NCBI RefSeq assembly: GCF_947492535.1 | Contig: NZ_CANLNH010000014.1 | Coordinates: 1 to 64,000, forward strand | DNA from: an uncultured Dokdonia sp. | Lineage (GTDB): Bacteria > Bacteroidota > Bacteroidia > Flavobacteriales > Flavobacteriaceae | Direction: 5' to 3' | Length of the DNA stretch: 64,000 nucleotides | Part shown: positions 59,486 through 64,000 of the stretch, piece by piece | Position numbering within the stretch: position 1 is the stretch's first letter | Layout of the letters: each line of letters starts with the position of its first letter | Position numbers and translations under genes: made by a program | The notes under the pieces: model-generated | Told to the model about the DNA's origin: nothing | The model's database searches: none | The model's input: the letters and a program-made list of their open reading frames with translations, nothing else

Positions 59486-61531
59486 TTACTTTTTCAAAAA
59501 TTGTTGAACATAGGTGTTGTTATCTTGTAGAATACGTATAAAATAGTTTCCAGTAGCAAGATTGCTTACATCTATTGTTTTAGTGTCATCAAGTTTAGCA
59601 TTTAATACACGCTTTCCTTCTACTGTAAATACAGAGTAGATTGCATTATTTAATTGAATAGATGTCTCTAAATTAATAATGTTGTCAGCTGGGTTTGGAT
59701 ATACTTTTAGATCGTTTCCAGTGATATCATCTATGCTTAATGCTTCACTTTCATCTATAATAAGTGTATCATTAATGTCAGGGTTTTCAACTACAGAAAT
59801 TTGCCCAGATGGCCAGTATACTGTTACTATTTCGATCTCTTCATCTTGACCAAGACCAAAATGTGTATTAAGTGAACTCATATATCTAAAGCCTTCTCCA
59901 CTTCTTACATCTCTAATTTGAGTGCCTAGCCCAGGAGACGTTATTTCTACACGAGCTCCAATACCATTTATGTTACTTTCGTCTCCTATAGTAACAATTT
60001 TAATCCAGTTGTTGTCATTCCCATTGTTTAAGAAAAGTCCATTACTGAAAATATCAAGAAATCCATCGTTGTTTGCATCTCCTATAGCCCCACTATCTGG
60101 TACTGTTTGTGTGATTGTTGTAAACGATAGTCCATCACCTCCATTTAAAAGAATTCGTCCGTTAGAGAATATATCAATATGCCCATCATTATCAAAATCG
60201 GCAGGTGCATTTTCAATTCCTAATGGTGTGTTAGAAAGGTCTACAGATCCAGAAATATCAGTAAATGTACCGTCTCCATTATTACGCACATACTTTGTAG
60301 GTCCATCTGAAGTAGAACTAGCGCCAATATACCCATCCATATCTCCATCATTATCATAATCTCCCCATGCAGAAGACCATGTCTGTAATGGGTCGGCTAA
60401 GTCTACTCCACTATCTGGAGCCACATTTGTATACGTATTATCTCCATTATTTCTATGAAGTTCATTGATTTTTGCATCTGTATTTCCTCCACGACACTTA
60501 GCAATAAAGAGATCCATATCACGATCATTATCGTAATCAATCCATACGGTACCGTAGTTACCTCCATTACTTACAAGTCCTAATCCAGAAGGAATTCCGT
60601 CTGGATCTGCTCCTTGGTAGAAGGTAAGATTTCCTTCACCATCATTTATGTAATATACATTAGGCGCAATATCATGGCATACAAATGCATCTAAATGCCC
60701 ATCATTATTAAGATCTACAAAATTGGAACGTTGTGAAAATACAAACTCTGGCCCAGAAACTTCAGTATACGCAGTACCATCTTCATTTGCCATCATAAAG
60801 GTAACACCATTACCACCTCCGTATAGAAGGTCATTATACCCATTGCCATCTATATCACCAGCAGCAAGACTCCAAGATGGTGTATAGTCTGCATTTGTAG
60901 TATTAATGTCTACAGGATTAAAACCACCTGTTTCGAGCTGATAATTGATGTTTATATTATTAGCGGTTACCGAAACTAAATCATCAAGATAATCACCATT
61001 CATGTCTACCATTGCTAATCGAGATCCACTTGTAGAAACACTTTGTGCCGTAAATGTAAGTTGCCCTGGAGGCGCCGCATCTGCTTCATTTATTTCAAAA
61101 TCGAAGCCAGCTGATGACCATCTGTTATCCCAAGCGATATAGTAAGACTCTCCTGCGTTTGCTTGAAAAGAAGCTACCGATAGAAAACCCTCTCCAATAT
61201 TCCCACCATCATCGTCTCCTACAAGACAATTTAAATTGTCACAAGTGCCAGCATATATTTGTACACGCGTATCTCCACCTGAGTTAACTTCTAAATCTGA
61301 AGTTACGGTTACATACACATCATCTCCTGCTGGGGCTGTATAGATATACCATTCTCCATTATTAGCTTGATTTGTTGTTTCTGTAGTACATACAGGAGTT
61401 GGAGCTTGTCCATCTATACCGTCTACAGTATGCGTTCCTGCTGCTACGGGAACAGCATTTGCACAGTCTTGTTGCGCATGTATTGCAATAGGCAAGCACA
61501 ACAATGTGGTGTAAAATAGTAGTTTTTTCAT
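59486..61531 (-). CDS. T9SS secreted FG-GAP repeat protein with ASPIC/UnbV domain
   Basis: A 681-aa secreted protein: signal peptide MKKLLFYTTLLCLPIAIHAQ; an N-terminal beta domain (about 20-150); FG-GAP/VCBS repeats from about 175 to 520 (LAAGDIDGNGYNDLLYGGGN, DLNNDGHLDAFVCHD, WGDYDNDGDMDGYIG, PADFDNDGHIDIFSN), with Asp-rich calcium loops; an ASPIC/UnbV-type domain (about 530-590, GIGARVEITSPGLGTQIRDV RSGEGFRYMSS); and a T9SS type A tail (DLKVYPNPADNIINLETSIQ to QFLKK). Resembles CRTAC1-type proteins. Likely a surface adhesin. Confidence 0.9.
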   Translation of the reverse strand: MKKLLFYTTLLCLPIAIHAQQDCANAVPVAAGTHTVDGIDGQAPTPVCTTETTNQANNGEWYIYTAPAGDDVYVTVTSDLEVNSGGDTRVQIYAGTCDNLNCLVGDDDGGNIGEGFLSVASFQANAGESYYIAWDNRWSSAGFDFEINEADAAPPGQLTFTAQSVSTSGSRLAMVDMNGDYLDDLVSVTANNININYQLETGGFNPVDINTTNADYTPSWSLAAGDIDGNGYNDLLYGGGNGVTFMMANEDGTAYTEVSGPEFVFSQRSNFVDLNNDGHLDAFVCHDIAPNVYYINDGEGNLTFYQGADPDGIPSGLGLVSNGGNYGTVWIDYDNDRDMDLFIAKCRGGNTDAKINELHRNNGDNTYTNVAPDSGVDLADPLQTWSSAWGDYDNDGDMDGYIGASSTSDGPTKYVRNNGDGTFTDISGSVDLSNTPLGIENAPADFDNDGHIDIFSNGRILLNGGDGLSFTTITQTVPDSGAIGDANNDGFLDIFSNGLFLNNGNDNNWIKIVTIGDESNINGIGARVEITSPGLGTQIRDVRSGEGFRYMSSLNTHFGLGQDEEIEIVTVYWPSGQISVVENPDINDTLIIDESEALSIDDITGNDLKVYPNPADNIINLETSIQLNNAIYSVFTVEGKRVLNAKLDDTKTIDVSNLATGNYFIRILQDNNTYVQQFLKK

Positions 61532-61548
61532 AATTAGTTTAGTTTAGT

Positions 61549-62697
61549 TTATTCGCATTCTGTATCTAATTCATTGATAAATTCTTCTAAGAGGGTTACT
61601 GCTTCTTCATGTATAAGTGTTCTTCCTAATAACGGCATACGTGCTTCTTCTGCGGTTGTATTTAGTCTAAAGTATAGGGTAGATCGTTGTATGTTACCAG
61701 GTCGTATAATGTGTGTAAGTCCATTGCCTAAGTCTTCATCAGGTACTACACATACTCCAATATTTTCATCTAGAAGAGATGATGTGTAATCTAAGCGTAT
61801 AGGTCTATACGAACAATGTCCGTCGTCTATATGACAGTGTGCGCAGTTAACCTCAAAATAGTTGCGAACTCTATCTTTTAATGGAGCACTGGTATCTTGC
61901 CAGTCTATAAGAGCGCTTACATCTGCAGGAACTGATTGTAAATATCCTTCTTCAATCCATTTATCTAGTTGGTTTGCTGTGCTTCCATCTGTATATGTGA
62001 AATCTCTATTGAGGTTTTGAGGTTTGGGTCCAATAGGAATAGAAGTATCTCCAGATTTATGACATGTTTGACACTCTGTTACGTTAGGTATTCTATAGTT
62101 TACAGATCTTGTTTCACCATTTAATTCCCACATAATATCTACATTACTGCCATCTAAATTGTATGTAGCTTCAGTTTGTGTTTCATTCCAGATATAGTCT
62201 GCAAATTCCCAACCATCTGCAGTATTTATAAGAAGTCGTGTCTCTAGAATTTGTCTTGCGTTTTGAGGCAGTACATTATCATAAAAGAAGTTTTTTATAA
62301 TGATGGTCCCTACAGGAAACACTAATAGTTTATCATCTGCATCATAGGAAGCACTCACTCCCTCAGGCATCCATATAAAACGTTTTTTTATAGAGTAGTC
62401 AGAAAAAAGTTTATTGATTAAAGAGTATTCTAGTACTCCTTCGTTAGGAGTAAGATTAGCTAGATTTCCATCAAAAAAACCATATTCAGATAAGGTATCA
62501 AAAGGGACAGCTGTTAAATCAATAGTCACTCCCATATCTTCATCTGTACTTCCTTCATCATCGGTACTTCCTCCGTCATCATCTGTCATCATGGGGTCAT
62601 CATCTGTTTCTCCCATAGGTGTATAGTTGTCGTCGTTTCCGCAGGATAATAATAGTGTAAATAGTATAGTCGTGAGTGTTAAGTAATACTTACTCAT
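61549..62697 (-). CDS. Cytochrome c-like lipoprotein with two CxxCH motifs
   Basis: I set the start at ATG 62697 (382 aa), giving a lipoprotein signal (LTTILFTLLLSCGNDDN, lipobox LLSC) and an Asp-rich spacer. CQTCH (about residue 213) and CAHCH (about 288) are CxxCH heme motifs. The latter is within a segment like VNCAHCHIDDGHCSYRP. Resembles the diheme, SO_2930-type family found near T9SS cargo genes. Likely an outer-membrane-attached redox protein; function unknown. It precedes the FG-GAP gene by 17 nt on the same strand, so the two are likely an operon. Confidence 0.82.
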   Translation of the reverse strand: MSKYYLTLTTILFTLLLSCGNDDNYTPMGETDDDPMMTDDDGGSTDDEGSTDEDMGVTIDLTAVPFDTLSEYGFFDGNLANLTPNEGVLEYSLINKLFSDYSIKKRFIWMPEGVSASYDADDKLLVFPVGTIIIKNFFYDNVLPQNARQILETRLLINTADGWEFADYIWNETQTEATYNLDGSNVDIMWELNGETRSVNYRIPNVTECQTCHKSGDTSIPIGPKPQNLNRDFTYTDGSTANQLDKWIEEGYLQSVPADVSALIDWQDTSAPLKDRVRNYFEVNCAHCHIDDGHCSYRPIRLDYTSSLLDENIGVCVVPDEDLGNGLTHIIRPGNIQRSTLYFRLNTTAEEARMPLLGRTLIHEEAVTLLEEFINELDTECE

Positions 62698-63100
62698 ATT
62701 TAATGTAGTTTTGAAAAATATGGTTTTTATTATAATTGGTTTAATCCCCTTTTTAATAGCAAAATAACACAAAACATGTTATTATTTTGTACGCTGTCTT
62801 GTTATGGTGTTAAAAAAGCGTTGATTTGCTATCTTCTACTAAAATAACAACTGAATGTCAAAAGTTCCTACCTAAAACTGTTAAAAAAAGATGTAGTAGT
62901 CTTAATGCTTGTTTTATAGTAGGTTCCTTTGTTTTGCATGTTCAATATTACCTATTAAAAGATTGCCTGAATTATGCGTGCTTTATACGCTTTCGCGAAA
63001 GCGTATTTAGTAAGGAATACAATTCTAAAGTAGTTTCAATAAAAAAAGGGTTGTCTTAAAACAAGACAACCCTTTTTGTAAAAGTATGTGTTATGTATTA
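62698..63100. other. Intergenic region with palindrome and terminator
   Basis: About 400 bp without a credible gene. It holds a long copy of the palindrome (TACGCTTTCGCGAAAGCGTA, 62987-63006) and the terminator at 63043-63077. The rest is AT-rich and probably contains the promoter of the cytochrome gene. Confidence 0.55.
63043..63077 (-). terminator. Terminator of the partial T9SS protein
   Basis: AAAAAGGGTTGTCTT/AAGACAACCCTTTTT, a 15-bp stem with a 5-nt loop, 24 nt past the stop codon. Confidence 0.9.
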
Positions 63101-64000
63101 TTATTTGATAATTAATTTATCAATAAATGTTTCTCCATTAGCAGTACTTGCTTTTACTAAATAGATTCCTGTGTTAAGTGTATTAACATCTACTTGTAAT
63201 TGAGAAGTTCCTGCTTGAATATCTATACTTTTCACTTTTTTACCAGTGATATCAAAGATCTCTAATTGCTCAAGGCTATTAGTAGCATCCCAATTTAATG
63301 AGAAACTTGAACTTGTAGGGTTAGGGAACATGCTTACTTGATCAGAAAGTGTGTTCTCTTCAATAGCTAATGTACAGTCAATAGTTACTGTAGCAGTACA
63401 CGTTGATGTATTTCCTGCTGTATCAGTTACTGTTATTGTTACTGTATTATTACCATCATCACTACAATCAAAAGTATCTATATCTAATGTTACTGTAGTT
63501 TCGTTTCCACAGTTATCACCAAATACTCCTTCTTCTGGAATAAAAGCAACATAATCATCTGTCGCACTCCAGCTAGCTGAATTACGTCCAGGTGTTGCTA
63601 CTCCAATTGTTCCGTCTATGTTTTCTATACCTTGTGTCGCGTTACCATCTGCAGGTATTGACGCACTGTGTATCTCTACTATGTTAGATCCTTCAAGTAA
63701 ATGTACTTGCGAAGTCACTGCATTTGTAGATCCAAAATACGGTACATTATCAAATTCCATAACAAGTGTTCTATTAGGAGCAGTACCAATTGTTTGATAG
63801 CTAATTGATCCTCCTGCAGTTGGGTTTATATCTTCCCATGCAAAAGCAATAAGATTATCTATACCATCAGTTGATGGAAGCACTGGTCCTGTACAACATC
63901 CATTATCTACTCCAGATGAGAATGTGATAAAACCATTTGATGAGATATAAAAGTTTTGATAAGTTTCTCCAAAGAATTCAAAATCAAAACCTATAGGTAA
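63101..64000 (-). CDS. T9SS type A secreted protein, 5' end beyond the window
   Basis: The frame runs open to the window end (first codon read: LPIGFDFEFFGETYQNFYIS at about 64000), so the start is missing; a GTG at 63883 is internal. It has a beta-rich N-terminal part like a nidogen-type or PA14-neighbouring segment (FYISSNGFITFSSG), an HYR-like stretch (VTITVTDTAGNTSTCTATVT) and a T9SS tail (QVSMFPNPTSSSFSLNWDAT to LIIK). Probably a surface adhesin. Only about 300 residues are visible. Confidence 0.85.
   Translation of the reverse strand, partial: LPIGFDFEFFGETYQNFYISSNGFITFSSGVDNGCCTGPVLPSTDGIDNLIAFAWEDINPTAGGSISYQTIGTAPNRTLVMEFDNVPYFGSTNAVTSQVHLLEGSNIVEIHSASIPADGNATQGIENIDGTIGVATPGRNSASWSATDDYVAFIPEEGVFGDNCGNETTVTLDIDTFDCSDDGNNTVTITVTDTAGNTSTCTATVTIDCTLAIEENTLSDQVSMFPNPTSSSFSLNWDATNSLEQLEIFDITGKKVKSIDIQAGTSQLQVDVNTLNTGIYLVKASTANGETFIDKLIIK

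Noticed and set aside
62826-63059. Plus-strand ORF of 77 codons
   Set aside because: It runs through the palindrome and part of the terminator, has no recognisable features and no promoter, so it is most likely chance.

Overview
The window is an AT-rich chromosomal segment of a marine-type member of the Flavobacteriaceae (Bacteroidota). The evidence is the type IX secretion (T9SS) sorting tails on several secreted proteins, a PorP/SprF partner protein, Bacteroidetes promoter boxes (TAnnTTTG), a zeaxanthin-type crt operon, and intergenic hairpin repeats. A Dokdonia-like genus is my guess from the very frequent palindrome GCTTTCGCGAAAGC (19 copies of its core). No plasmid, phage or CRISPR region is visible.

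Layout. 0-6.3 kb: an 8-bp tandem repeat, a GT2 glycosyltransferase, an NAD-dependent epimerase, then the carotenoid operon (MerR regulator, crtI, crtB, crtZ). The regulator has a cobalamin-photoreceptor-like motif set, and its promoter carries three phased boxes. 6.6-15.8 kb: PorP/SprF plus a 2,743-residue T9SS surface protein with two DUF285 blocks and an array of about 13 Ig/FN3-like repeats. 16-18.6 kb: a TPR-AraC regulator, a duplicated region carrying tRNA-Leu 3'-end fragments, then tRNA-Leu and tRNA-Lys. 18.7-37.1 kb: mostly housekeeping genes (aroK, split transketolase, pyrE, yaaA, RluD-type synthase, ddl, coaD) mixed with secreted proteins. 37.2-45.8 kb: a sigma/anti-sigma pair, hydrolases, a Tat-exported class V aminotransferase, a long-hairpin MITE-like element, and a small operon. 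That operon encodes a 47-aa membrane protein, a HAD phosphatase without a standard start codon, and a PNGase F-like glycosidase interrupted by an in-frame stop.

46-54.8 kb: the complete tryptophan operon, trpE-G-x-D-C-y-F-(giy)-B-(giy)-A, read right to left. It is preceded by a leader peptide with three consecutive Trp codons and a terminator/antiterminator pair, a ribosome-mediated attenuator. Its intergenic gaps are filled with REP-like hairpins (core TTCCGCGAAGGCGGAA), and two small GIY-YIG nuclease genes lie exactly among these hairpins, one bounded by perfect inverted copies. trpF has absorbed several palindromic elements into its reading frame.

54.9-64 kb: MarR/YceI, a divergent run of thioredoxin-like and rhodanese/MBL sulfur-handling genes, then T9SS cargo (FG-GAP/ASPIC protein, a CxxCH cytochrome-like lipoprotein, and a protein cut off by the window end).

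The strongest candidates for something undescribed are the GIY-YIG/REP-like hairpin association in the trp operon, the in-frame palindromes (AFAKA peptides and the trpF insertions), and the phased operator of a putative B12-dependent carotenoid regulator.
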